Source: DASUPK01 sp963743575 (GTDB lineage Bacteria > Actinomycetota > Thermoleophilia > Solirubrobacterales > 70-9). From it: DNA of 18,088 nt. A program made the position numbers and the translations under genes. How positions within the stretch are numbered: position 1 is the first letter of the stretch; each line of letters starts with the position of its first letter. The notes below the pieces were generated by a model. That model was not told where the DNA came from, made no database searches, and was given only the letters and a program-made list of their open reading frames with translations. Where the stretch lies: NCBI GenBank assembly GCA_963743575.1, contig CAVUQC010000005.1, forward strand, positions 1-18,088. The letters run 5' to 3'. Shown one piece after another: positions 7,691 through 15,201 of the stretch.

Positions 7691-8188
7691 GTGGGACTCC
7701 GGAGGCCGAGGTCGATCGCTGCAGTGGCCGCGGCCGTCGCGATTGCGGTCGCGGGCTGCGGGAGTTCAGGCTCCGGCGATTCCGCTCCCTCCCCAGAGCG
7801 CTACCTCCTCACCACCGCCGGCATCGATCAGATCGCAGCGTCAAGCGACAACCCTGGCGCGGTCAGATCGGTGCTCGAGTTCTGGCGCGCGATCCAGTTC
7901 CAGTCGTACGGCGACGCCTACAACCTGCTCTCCAAGCAACTCCGCTCCCAGGTCAGCTATGAGCAGTTCATCAGCAAGTTCGGCCCGTCGCGGTATCTCT
8001 TCCTGGCCAGGCCCCGGGTCTACGACCTGCAGGGGAAGGATCCGGTCACGGTCTTCGTCGTTGCGCCGCAGGGACCACAGCTCACCGACAACGACCAGGT
8101 GATCGGCTTCACCGCGACGCACGAGGGAGGTACATGGCGGATCGGCTCGGATCCGTTCAACCTCCTGCACGAGCCCACGACGCCATAG
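7691..8188 (+). CDS. Small lipoprotein, NTF2-like fold suspected
   Basis: This is a predicted 165-residue lipoprotein. The N-terminus has Arg4, Arg5 and Arg7, a hydrophobic Ala/Val core, and the lipobox VAGC with Cys23 as the lipidation site. A Gly/Ser-rich spacer follows. The remainder (about 50-165) contains AVRSVLEFWRAIQFQSYGDAYNLLS and later a strand-rich region ending GGTWRIGSDPF, a pattern seen in NTF2-like/DUF4878-type lipoproteins; this assignment is tentative. GTG at 7691 is chosen because TATCAT lies six bases before it. An in-frame ATG at 7670 would add seven residues and overlap the divergent start. The flippase gene begins 13 bases after the stop, with AGGA between them, so the two form an operon. 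It might be an outer-face accessory to glycan assembly, but no catalytic motif is visible. Confidence 0.8.
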   Translation: MGLRRPRSIAAVAAAVAIAVAGCGSSGSGDSAPSPERYLLTTAGIDQIAASSDNPGAVRSVLEFWRAIQFQSYGDAYNLLSKQLRSQVSYEQFISKFGPSRYLFLARPRVYDLQGKDPVTVFVVAPQGPQLTDNDQVIGFTATHEGGTWRIGSDPFNLLHEPTTP

Positions 8189-8201
8189 GAGCAGCGCTCC
8201 G

Positions 8202-9659
8202 GTGAGCGATCAGCGTTCGGTGGTGGGTCTCGCGACCAGAGGCGCCGCACACCTGCTGATCCGGCAGGCGCTGATCTCGCTGGTCAGCCTGGCGGGTGTC
8301 CTGGCGCTGACCGGGCTGCTCGATCCCGCGCAGTTCGCGCTCTATGGATATGCCGCGACCGTTGCCCTGCTGGCGCCCGCCGTCGGGGACCTGGGCCTGG
8401 GCGCCAGCCTGATCCGCGGGCGGACGATCGCCGAGCGCCACATCGAGGGAAGCCTCGGGCTGCTTTTCGCCTTCTGGGTGCCGGTCTGCGTCGTGGGTGC
8501 CGTCGCCGGCGCGCTGATCGGCGTATACGGGTTCTCAACGGTCACTGTGGTTGCCCTCTGGGCGGCGCTGCTGTTGCTCTCCCTGCAGACACTGCCCACG
8601 GCGCTGCTGGAGCGATCGATGAGGTTCGGAGGGATCGCGTTCGTCGAGGTGCTGCAGAGACTGATCTTCATGGGAGTCGCCGTGACGCTCGCCGCGGTGC
8701 ATCCAACCCAGTGGTCGGTCCCGGTCGCCCTCCTGGTTGCCGCGGCGATCAGCCTTCCGGCGATGATGATCGCCTCCCGCTGGCGCTGGTGGCCGAGGAT
8801 CCACCGTGGGGAGCCGCTGTTCCGGGGTTTCTCGTCGGAGTGGTGGCAGGCCCGGGTCGCATCCCAGATCGGCTACGCCCTCTATCCACTGCTCGGCGGC
8901 ATTCTGTTCACCACCGGTGAGGTCGGGTTGATGGTCTGGGCACTGGCGGTTACCTCGATCCCGGGCCTCCTGGCACCGATGGTCGCGCGGGTCGCCTTCC
9001 CCGCAATGTCGCGGACCGAGGCCGCCGGCCAGGTCGAGGTCTACCGGCCACTCTTCCGGGGGCTGCTCTTCATCGGCCTGCCGCTCGTCGCGGCCACATT
9101 CGCCTGCGCCCAGCCGCTCACCGAACACGTGCTGGGCACGAAGTGGCTGGACGGGGTGTCGCTGCTTCGGCTCGAGTCGGTGACCACGACCATCGGCCTC
9201 GCCTTCACGCCGATCCTGCCGCTGCTCTTCCTCGCCCTTCCCCCGCGGCGTGTCAAGTGGATGGTGGTCTCCCAGACGGTCTCGATCGCGATCCTCGCGA
9301 TCGCCCTGGCATCCGTTGCCTCGTTTCGGGCTATCTCAATCGGTGGGATCGCGACGGGAATCGTCATTCTCGCGCTCACCGAGGTACAGCTCCGCCGAGC
9401 TCGCGGCTACAGCATGCTGCGCGACATGGTCCCGGGCCTGATCGGCGTGGTCGTCGCCGTCGCCATCGGGCTGGCCCTCGCCGGGCGGCCCGGTTCCGCT
9501 GCGGCGTCGCTCCTGCTCGCCGCCGCGGTCGCGCTGGTGCAGATCGCGGTCACCGCCCTGCTCGGCGGCGGAGTCGACCCGCGCCGTCTGCTGCGAGAAA
9601 CGGTCGGGGAGGAACCGCCGCAGGCCACCGCCACCGTTATCCCGGCCACCGGTCCCTGA
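8202..9659 (+). CDS. Wzx-type polysaccharide flippase (MOP superfamily)
   Basis: This is a 485-residue protein made almost entirely of membrane helices (about 12-14), with short polar loops. The N-terminus (VVGLATRGAAHLLIRQALISLVSL) and the following LTGLLDPAQFALYGYAATV, GDLGLGASLIRGR and the loop LERSMRFGGIAFVEVLQRL are typical of Polysacc_synt/RfbX-type translocases, which flip undecaprenyl-diphosphate-linked repeat units to the outer face. GTG at 8202 is the start, with AGGA about 11 bases upstream, 13 bases after the lipoprotein stop. The length is normal for the family. The last 324 bp are overlapped in antisense by the open frame of the convergent GT4 gene. I judge this to be the true coding strand there, because membrane helices continue to about residue 450. 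Three copies of GGCCACCG surround its stop codon. Confidence 0.92.
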   Translation: MSDQRSVVGLATRGAAHLLIRQALISLVSLAGVLALTGLLDPAQFALYGYAATVALLAPAVGDLGLGASLIRGRTIAERHIEGSLGLLFAFWVPVCVVGAVAGALIGVYGFSTVTVVALWAALLLLSLQTLPTALLERSMRFGGIAFVEVLQRLIFMGVAVTLAAVHPTQWSVPVALLVAAAISLPAMMIASRWRWWPRIHRGEPLFRGFSSEWWQARVASQIGYALYPLLGGILFTTGEVGLMVWALAVTSIPGLLAPMVARVAFPAMSRTEAAGQVEVYRPLFRGLLFIGLPLVAATFACAQPLTEHVLGTKWLDGVSLLRLESVTTTIGLAFTPILPLLFLALPPRRVKWMVVSQTVSIAILAIALASVASFRAISIGGIATGIVILALTEVQLRRARGYSMLRDMVPGLIGVVVAVAIGLALAGRPGSAAASLLLAAAVALVQIAVTALLGGGVDPRRLLRETVGEEPPQATATVIPATGP

Positions 9660-10763
9660 GGCCACCGCGCCGACGATCGCGTTCCCCCACGAGGGCCCCG
9701 CATCCGCCAGATGTTCGGCGCGCTCGTGCGCCAGGGCCCCGAGCCGCCGGCGCAGCTCCGCATCCGCCATCACCCTGCCAATGGCCTCGGCGAGCGCCTC
9801 GGCGTCTCCGGGATTGACGAGCAGGGCGCATTCGGCCGCGATCTCGCGGTGCGACGGAATGTCGCTGGCAATGGTGGGCAGGCCCCGGGCGAGGCTCTCG
9901 GCCACCGAGAGGCCGTACCCCTCGTAGGTGGAGGGGTTGACGGTGCCGGCGGCACCGACGTAGAGGCTCTCGAGCTCGTCATCGTCCTTCCATCCCAGGA
10001 ACGAAAGGCGATCGGTAACGCCGGCGCTCCTGGCCCGCGCCCGGAGCTCCTCCTCCGGCCCGCTCCCCTCTTCATTCCCGCCGACGAGCTGGATCTCGGG
10101 GACCGGTCCGCCGCCATTCCGATTCATGATCGAGAGTGCATCGACGATCGTCTCGAGCCCTTTGTATCGGCGGATGGCGCCCACCACGAGCAGCCGGGCG
10201 TCCACTCGGTCGAGGTCTGGCCGAGGGCCGGGCGTCCCGGGGTGAATGCCGATCAGGCCCACCGGCTTCGACGGTGCGAGCACCCGCACGATCTCCCCTC
10301 GGGAGAACTCCGAGATGGTCAGGATGCTGTCCGCGCGGCGCGCACCCCTCTCGGTGACGGCTCGGTAGTAGAACCGCTCCCAGGCGCTCCTGGCGGTCTC
10401 CGGGTGGGTCAGGCGGCGTACGTCGTTGATCACGAAGACGAGCGGTGCCCGCCCCCAGAGTGGGGCCTGGTCTCCGATGCAGACGAGCGCTGTCCTCGGC
10501 CCGTCGCGGAACGGCGCGATCAGCTGCTGGTAGAGGACCCTGCGGAAACGCGGCCTGCTGCTCGTCAGGGGCGTCTCGAAGATCGTGCCCGCCGGGAAAT
10601 GGGAGCGCAGGCGTTCCCTGACGTCCGCCGCGCATCTGACCACCACCGGGCAGCTCACCTCAACGCGCGCGAGGTCCCGTCCGAGCTCGAGCACCTCACG
10701 CCCCACGCCGGAGAACTCCGGCGACAGTGGCAGGGCATCGATCACGATGAGATCCGGCTTCAT
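9336..10763 (-). CDS. GT4 family glycosyltransferase with anomalous C-terminal extension
   Basis: The frame has 475 codons, of which about 1-370 form a normal retaining GT-B glycosyltransferase. The N-domain has a glycine-rich GVGREVLEL loop (19-27) and SEFSRGEIVR (151-160). The C-domain begins at LLVVGAIRRYKGLETI (191-206) and contains the EX7E motif EGYGLSVAE (Glu281, Glu289) and SDIPSHREI. GT4 enzymes transfer sugars from nucleotide donors to the growing lipid-linked unit on the cytoplasmic side. The last roughly 107 residues (from 9659 down) are a low-complexity Gly/Asp/Arg/Gln run that is exactly antisense to the flippase, so they are unlikely to be native sequence. A one-base shift would end the protein at TAA (9637-9639), giving about 375 residues. 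The start overlaps the stop of the upstream GT4 gene in ATGA, indicating an operon with translational coupling. The sugar specificity is not visible. Confidence 0.88.
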   Translation of the reverse strand: MKPDLIVIDALPLSPEFSGVGREVLELGRDLARVEVSCPVVVRCAADVRERLRSHFPAGTIFETPLTSSRPRFRRVLYQQLIAPFRDGPRTALVCIGDQAPLWGRAPLVFVINDVRRLTHPETARSAWERFYYRAVTERGARRADSILTISEFSRGEIVRVLAPSKPVGLIGIHPGTPGPRPDLDRVDARLLVVGAIRRYKGLETIVDALSIMNRNGGGPVPEIQLVGGNEEGSGPEEELRARARSAGVTDRLSFLGWKDDDELESLYVGAAGTVNPSTYEGYGLSVAESLARGLPTIASDIPSHREIAAECALLVNPGDAEALAEAIGRVMADAELRRRLGALAHERAEHLADAGPSWGNAIVGAVASGTGGRDNGGGGLRRFLPDRFSQQTARVDSAAEQGGDRDLHQRDRGGEQERRRSGTGPPGEGQPDGDGDDHADQARDHVAQHAVAASSAELYLGERENDDSRRDPTD

Positions 10764-11920
10764 CGCTCGCTCAGCCTGAGGATCTTCTCCTCGAGAGTGG
10801 GACCGACGGACTCCGCGACGCTCGCATCATGAAGGGCTCGGCCCTCGGCGATGACCCCATCGCGGTCGTCGGAGCTCAGGTCGAGCAGTTCGCCGAGCCG
10901 TGCTGCGAGGGCATTCGGCTCGTCGGCCGAGACCTGCCAGCGATCAGGCCAGACGTCCCTGAGCCCCTCGCAGTCAGTGGCGACCCCCGGCACGCCGAGC
11001 TGCAGCGCCTCGAGCGCCAGCAGGGGACCCCCCTCGAATCGAGAGGGGATCGCAACCGCGTCGAGCGCGCACAGGAAAGGCTCGATGCCGGTGTGCCCCA
11101 TGAGGGAAAACCGATCCTCCATCCCACTCTCCTCGATCAATCTGACGAGCTCGTCGCGGTCCGGCCCCTCTCCGGCGATCGCGAAACGCAGATCCGACCT
11201 GGCCGCGGCCAGTGTGCGGGCTGCCGCGACAAAGGTATCGAAGCCCTTCTGCTTCAGCGACAGTCGGCCGGCCGCGCCGATGACCGGGCCCGGCGGCCAG
11301 CCGAGGCGGGCGCGCGCCTCGTCCCGCGGGACGGCCTGGAGCGTTCGGCGCGGCATCGGCGCCAGCTCCACGCTGACCCCGTCGTGGCCCCAGGCACCCT
11401 CGAAAGTTTCCCTGGCGGACTCCGTCATCACCAGCGCCGCATCCAGCGAGTGGATCGGCCTGCGGGCCAGCACCTCGCGCGCCCGGCCCAGGCGAAAGCC
11501 GTTCGGCGCGAACGCGCTCGCGACGTGCACCAGGCCCATCGACCTGCTCCACGGTGGATCGCGCAACGCCAGTGGCGTCGCTCCGTACTCGGCGCTGCCG
11601 AGGTTGAGGAAGGCGACATCCCACCGGTCGCCGCCGAGCTGGCGCCGCAGAAAGGATCGTCGGCGTGGGTCGTAGAGGTGGATCGCGCCCAGTCTGGTCG
11701 GCTGGGATCTCACCGGGCGAACAGAGCCGGCGCCAACCGCGTCGGTGAGGCGGCCGAACAGCTCGCGGTTCTCCTCGGGTGCCATGCAGGTGAGCTCGAG
11801 CCGGTCGCTCTCGGCCATCCCGCGGACGCTCTCGCACAGAACCCATTCGGCGCCGGAGAAGACCCGGCTGTCGCTGTGCACGAGGACCCGAACACGCCCA
11901 TTCGCTCCTCCCTCACTCAT
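10760..11920 (-). CDS. GT4 family glycosyltransferase
   Basis: This 386-residue GT-B enzyme opens with VRVLVHSDSRVFSGAEWVL (10-28), a common start of GT4 proteins with an SGAE donor-side loop. The C-domain has GRLSLKQKGFDTFV (218-231), including the basic Lys225, IAGEGPDRDEL, and the EX7E motif EGGPLLALE (Glu296 to Glu304). It probably adds a sugar to the lipid-linked repeat unit in the cytoplasm. The donor is unknown, and it is only distantly similar to the GT4 neighbour it overlaps at ATGA (10760-10763). The ATG at 11920 has no SD; TATAGC ends eight bases upstream, which fits leaderless translation from the shared divergent promoter with the methyltransferase. Confidence 0.9.
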   Translation of the reverse strand: MSEGGANGRVRVLVHSDSRVFSGAEWVLCESVRGMAESDRLELTCMAPEENRELFGRLTDAVGAGSVRPVRSQPTRLGAIHLYDPRRRSFLRRQLGGDRWDVAFLNLGSAEYGATPLALRDPPWSRSMGLVHVASAFAPNGFRLGRAREVLARRPIHSLDAALVMTESARETFEGAWGHDGVSVELAPMPRRTLQAVPRDEARARLGWPPGPVIGAAGRLSLKQKGFDTFVAAARTLAAARSDLRFAIAGEGPDRDELVRLIEESGMEDRFSLMGHTGIEPFLCALDAVAIPSRFEGGPLLALEALQLGVPGVATDCEGLRDVWPDRWQVSADEPNALAARLGELLDLSSDDRDGVIAEGRALHDASVAESVGPTLEEKILRLSER

Positions 11921-11942
11921 CGCGTGATGCTATACCGACCCG
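11921..11942. promoter_or_regulatory. Candidate divergent promoter with overlapping -10 boxes
   Basis: These 22 bp separate the GT4 gene (minus) from the methyltransferase gene (plus). TATACC (11931-11936) ends 6 nt before the plus GTG. TATAGC (11934-11929) on the minus strand ends 8 nt before the minus ATG. The two boxes share a self-complementary TATA, so one melted region could serve both directions and occupancy would be mutually exclusive. Both transcripts would start at or next to the first codon. Confidence 0.42.
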
Positions 11943-12734
11943 GTGGAGCAGCAAGAGGGATTCGAGGGACGTCTCGAGGCGCTCGACGTCACGCTCTTCG
12001 ACTCGATCCCCACCCAGACCACCGAGAACGACCGGCGCTCCCTGCTCGCCGTCCAGCTCGCCCTCGGGACGCTCGTCTCGCCGTATCGCTACCTGGAGAT
12101 CGGCTCCTACCTCGGCGGCAGCATCCAGACCCATCTGCTGGACGGCCGCTGCGTCGCGATCAACTCGATCGACCGGCGCTCGACCTCGCAGCCCGACAAC
12201 AGCGGCCTTCGGCTCCGCTACCCGAACAACACCTCGAAGCGGATGATGGAGAACCTCCTGGAGATCGCCGAGGCCGACAAGGTCAGGTGTCTCGATGGCG
12301 ATACGTCCACCCTCGACCCGGGGCTGATCCGCGAGCCCGGAGTCGATCTCTGCTTCATCGACGGGGAACACCGCGATGAGGTCGTGGTCCGCGACTTCGA
12401 GTTCTGCCGCTCGGCCCTCCGCGGATCCGGGGTGATCGTCTTCCACGACGCCCAGCTCGTCTACGAAGGGATCTCCCGCGCGGTCAACCGCCTGCTCGAC
12501 GCCGGGGCGGACTTCCATGCCTACAACCTGCCGAGCACGCTGCTCGTGATCGAGGTGGGCGACCGCCCCATCCATCGCCACCCGGCGATCGCGGCAATGC
12601 TGATCGACAACCACGTCGGCTATTTGGAATCGCTGCGGGCCAACGACCACTTCCGCCGCTGGGCAACTGCCGGGCCGGTCCGGGTCGTACGCTCGGTCAA
12701 GTCCCGGCTCACGCGGACCGATCTGAGCCCCTGA
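11943..12734 (+). CDS. SAM-dependent methyltransferase, Methyltransf_24-like
   Basis: This is a 263-residue class I Rossmann-fold protein without signal or membrane segments. Motif I is YLEIGSYLGGS (50-60), the SAM-binding Gly-rich loop. A later strand ends in LCFIDGEHRDEVVVRDF (136-152), and VIVFHDA (164-170) resembles the metal or substrate His-Asp of Methyltransf_24 (PF13578)/cephalosporin hydroxylase-like enzymes. In glycan clusters such proteins methylate sugars, so O-methylation of the repeat unit is the likely role, though the acceptor is unknown. The GTG start at 11943 lacks an SD and lies six bases after TATACC, so the message is probably leaderless. The last 26 bp overlap the convergent GT2 gene. 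Confidence 0.85.
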   Translation: MEQQEGFEGRLEALDVTLFDSIPTQTTENDRRSLLAVQLALGTLVSPYRYLEIGSYLGGSIQTHLLDGRCVAINSIDRRSTSQPDNSGLRLRYPNNTSKRMMENLLEIAEADKVRCLDGDTSTLDPGLIREPGVDLCFIDGEHRDEVVVRDFEFCRSALRGSGVIVFHDAQLVYEGISRAVNRLLDAGADFHAYNLPSTLLVIEVGDRPIHRHPAIAAMLIDNHVGYLESLRANDHFRRWATAGPVRVVRSVKSRLTRTDLSP

Positions 12735-13620
12735 TCGACCCGATCCTCCTCACCAGGCTGACGAGCAGCTTCAGCCCGATTCCGACGTAGACCGCGACAG
12801 AGGTGAACGGCGATCCCCGGGGGGCGTAGAACTTCCTGTAGAAGCGCCCCATGCCGCGATGGAACGCGACCTCCTGCCGGAGCCCGCGCCGCTCTCCGCT
12901 CGATCCGCCCTTCACGTGGAGCGCCACGCCCGACGGCTCGTAGAACACCGTCCAGCCGCACTGCCAAAAGCGATAGCACCAGTCGAGATCCTCCATGTAG
13001 AGCCAGTACCCCTCGTCGAGCAGGCCCACCTCCCGGATCGCCTCGGCCCTCACGAGCATGAACGCTCCGTTGACCGCGTCGACCGGTCCGGGCTCGTCCT
13101 CGCCGAGGTCCGTCGCCCTGTACTGGCTCAACCGGCTCGGGGCGGACGCCGAGCGGCCGATCCCGCTGAAGTGCGCGAGCGCCGAAAGCGGGGTCGGAAA
13201 GGAGCGCTTGCAGGCGTGATCGAGCTCACCCGACGGGAGCACGAGCCTGCAGCCGACCATTCCGATCGCCGGATCCGCATCCATCCGCTCGAGGCAGGCT
13301 CGCATCGTCCCGTCCCTCAATTCGGTGTCGGGATTGAGCAACAGGACGAACTGGGCGCGCGGATCTCGCAGCACGATGTTGTTCGCGGCGGAGAAGCCGA
13401 TATTCCCGCGCCGGTGCACCTCCACCCACGGGAACTCGCGGACGACCATGTCAGGTGTCTCATCGGGGCTGCCGCTGTCGACGACGACCACGCGCACCGG
13501 CCTGCTGTCGGCCACCTCCTCGAAGGAGCGCAGGCACCTGCGCAGGAGCCCCGGCGCGCCGTGGCTCACGATGACCACGACGAAGCGGCCTGCCGGATCA
13601 GTAGGCGCCGCTGCCGCCAA
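12709..13620 (-). CDS. GT2 family glycosyltransferase (rhamnosyltransferase-like)
   Basis: This is a 303-residue inverting GT-A enzyme. VVVIVSHGAP (14-23) opens the nucleotide-binding domain, VVVDSGSPD (46-53) carries the first conserved Asp, NIGFSAANN (73-81) is the typical GN.GF motif, and LLLNPDTEL (93-101) carries the metal-binding NPD. YMEDLDWCYR (208-217) is the ED.D catalytic-base region and ALHVKGGSS (233-241) the conserved His. This set is typical of WbbL-like rhamnosyltransferases, but the donor cannot be confirmed. A short hydrophobic stretch near the C-terminus (about 271-288) may attach it to the membrane. The start is TTG at 13620, without an SD, and overlaps the end of the upstream sugar-phosphate transferase by 23 bp, so translation is probably coupled. 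It would act early on the lipid-linked sugar made by that neighbour. Confidence 0.9.
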   Translation of the reverse strand: MAAAAPTDPAGRFVVVIVSHGAPGLLRRCLRSFEEVADSRPVRVVVVDSGSPDETPDMVVREFPWVEVHRRGNIGFSAANNIVLRDPRAQFVLLLNPDTELRDGTMRACLERMDADPAIGMVGCRLVLPSGELDHACKRSFPTPLSALAHFSGIGRSASAPSRLSQYRATDLGEDEPGPVDAVNGAFMLVRAEAIREVGLLDEGYWLYMEDLDWCYRFWQCGWTVFYEPSGVALHVKGGSSGERRGLRQEVAFHRGMGRFYRKFYAPRGSPFTSVAVYVGIGLKLLVSLVRRIGSIRGSDRSA

Positions 13621-15133
13621 TTACCGCGCGAGGCGTGCGCAGGAGGATCGCGAAGTCCTGAGCGATCGAGAGGTTGTCGATGTATGCCCGGTCGAGCGCG
13701 AGCCGCTCCTCGAAGGTCAGGTCGCCTCGGCCGTAGACCTGCATGGGCCCGGTCAGGCCGGGCTTGACCCCGAGCCGCAGGCGCTGGCGCTCGTCATAGA
13801 GCGCGACCACGGCCTCCTCCTCCGGTCTCGGTCCGACCAGCGACATCTCCCCGCGGAGCACGTTCACGAGCTGCGGCGTCTCGTCGAGGCTGAGGCGGCG
13901 CAGCCGGCGGCCGATCCAGGTGTGGCGCGGGTCGTTCGGGACCTTGAAGGACGGTTCGGCCAGTGCCCCGGTGTCCACCACCTCGCCCAGTCTCTCGTCC
14001 GCGTCCTGGACCATCGTCCGGAACTTGAGCATCACGAAGCGTCTCCCGTCCTTGCCCACCCGGACCTGCTTGTAGAGGACGGGTCCGCGCGAGTCGAGCT
14101 TGATGGCGATCGCGATGACCAGCAGCAACGGCGCCAGCAGGAGCAGCATGCCGGCCGAGACCGTGATGTCAATCGCGCGCTTCAGCGCCATCGTCGAGCG
14201 AGGCGGGTCGGAGAATGCGAAATCCAGCAGGGGCAGCTCGCCCAGGCGGTTCAGCTGGATACCGGGTCCGAGCAGCTCGGCGTTCGGCGCGACCAGAGTG
14301 AGTGAGAGGCCGAAGCGCTTGCAGTCTCCGATCAGGCGACGCAGATCGTCGGTCGAAATCGAGTCGTCCGCGACCAGGATGTGCTCCAAGCCACGCTCCT
14401 CGGCCACCGAGATCACATCGGAGCGCGGCCCGAGGCAGGTCATGGTCCCGTTCGTGCCGTTCGTCTCGCCGTTCATATGCGCGTCCCGCTCATCGCCGAA
14501 ATAGCCGACCAGCGTGAGGTGAACCTCTGGATGTGTCTCGATCCGCCGGCTCAGGCGACGCATCGCCGTCCCAGATCCCACCAGGGCCGACTTCTCGGGG
14601 GGACGGCGCGCATGCCAGATCTGGCGGATGAGCCCCCGGAGGGAGGCGTCGACCACGAACGCGGTCACGGCGAGGATGCCCAGCGCCGTGCCTGACATGT
14701 AGGGCGCCGGGGTGATCCGTGTGAGAACCCCGACCACGACGGTGCCGATCACGACCGCCGAGAAGAGGGCGGGCAGCTCATCGAGGGTGCTGTGCCGGAT
14801 CCGGCGATGGTCCTGGTCGTAGAGACCGTGCAGCTTCATCACCAGGATCCAGGCCGGGCCGAAGGCAGCCGCCCAGGCGATCGAGGAGGGCTTCACCGGA
14901 GGGCCCGAGGCCAGGAGGTAGCTGACGGACGTTCCCAGGACCAGTGACAGCCAGTCCGACAGCGCGAGCAGACGGCGGAGGATCGCGCCGCGCGCACGGG
15001 CCTCGCGGCCGCTTCTGATCGGCAGGACGTCGGTTTCCACCGACTCGAGTCGCTCCGGCTCGCGGCCGACCTGCGTCTCGTGGGACGCGTCCCGCCGGGC
15101 GAAGCCCGTCTGTCGAAACGGCTCAGAGGTCAT
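13598..15133 (-). CDS. Polyprenyl-phosphate sugar-1-phosphate transferase (WbaP/WcaJ-like)
   Basis: This 511-residue protein starts repeat-unit synthesis by moving a sugar-1-phosphate from a nucleotide sugar to undecaprenyl phosphate in the cytoplasmic membrane. About 45 polar residues precede four or five membrane helices (about 55-170). A Rossmann-like CoA_binding_3 domain follows (ALVGSG at 183-188). The catalytic PF02397 domain begins with KRAIDITVS (318-326) and a hydrophobic hairpin. It then has YKQVRVGKDGRRF, LKFRTM, the catalytic dyad in SLDETPQL (Asp417-Glu418) and LVGPRP (432-437). An odd NGETNGTNGT insert sits near residues 221-230 in the Rossmann domain. ATG at 15133 is chosen over TTG at 15178 because a strong SD (GGGAGGAAGGGAG) ends about eight bases upstream. 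It lies 68 bp after the nucleotidyltransferase gene and overlaps the GT2 start. The sugar (glucose, galactose or an N-acetyl sugar) is not determined. Confidence 0.93.
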   Translation of the reverse strand: MTSEPFRQTGFARRDASHETQVGREPERLESVETDVLPIRSGREARARGAILRRLLALSDWLSLVLGTSVSYLLASGPPVKPSSIAWAAAFGPAWILVMKLHGLYDQDHRRIRHSTLDELPALFSAVVIGTVVVGVLTRITPAPYMSGTALGILAVTAFVVDASLRGLIRQIWHARRPPEKSALVGSGTAMRRLSRRIETHPEVHLTLVGYFGDERDAHMNGETNGTNGTMTCLGPRSDVISVAEERGLEHILVADDSISTDDLRRLIGDCKRFGLSLTLVAPNAELLGPGIQLNRLGELPLLDFAFSDPPRSTMALKRAIDITVSAGMLLLLAPLLLVIAIAIKLDSRGPVLYKQVRVGKDGRRFVMLKFRTMVQDADERLGEVVDTGALAEPSFKVPNDPRHTWIGRRLRRLSLDETPQLVNVLRGEMSLVGPRPEEEAVVALYDERQRLRLGVKPGLTGPMQVYGRGDLTFEERLALDRAYIDNLSIAQDFAILLRTPRAVIGGSGAY

Positions 15134-15201
15134 AGACCACGCTCCCTTCCTCCCGAAGACCGAGGTCGCGAGTTGCAAACGTAACAGAGCTCAACGGCAC
15201 C

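Noticed and set aside
10829..12379. Plus-strand open frame of over 500 codons across the GT4 and methyltransferase genes
   Set aside because: It is antisense to the GT4 gene and out of frame with the methyltransferase, with Arg/Pro/Asp-rich shadow composition and no motif.
13598..15178. TTG at 15178 as start of the sugar-phosphate transferase
   Set aside because: It has no SD, whereas ATG at 15133 has a strong GGGAGGAAGGGAG at proper distance; the extra 15 residues would be encoded by the SD region itself.
15134..15201. Possible promoter between the nucleotidyltransferase and the sugar-phosphate transferase (TACGTT at 15183-15178)
   Set aside because: Only a weak TANNNT match without a -35 element; read-through from the exporter gene is equally likely.
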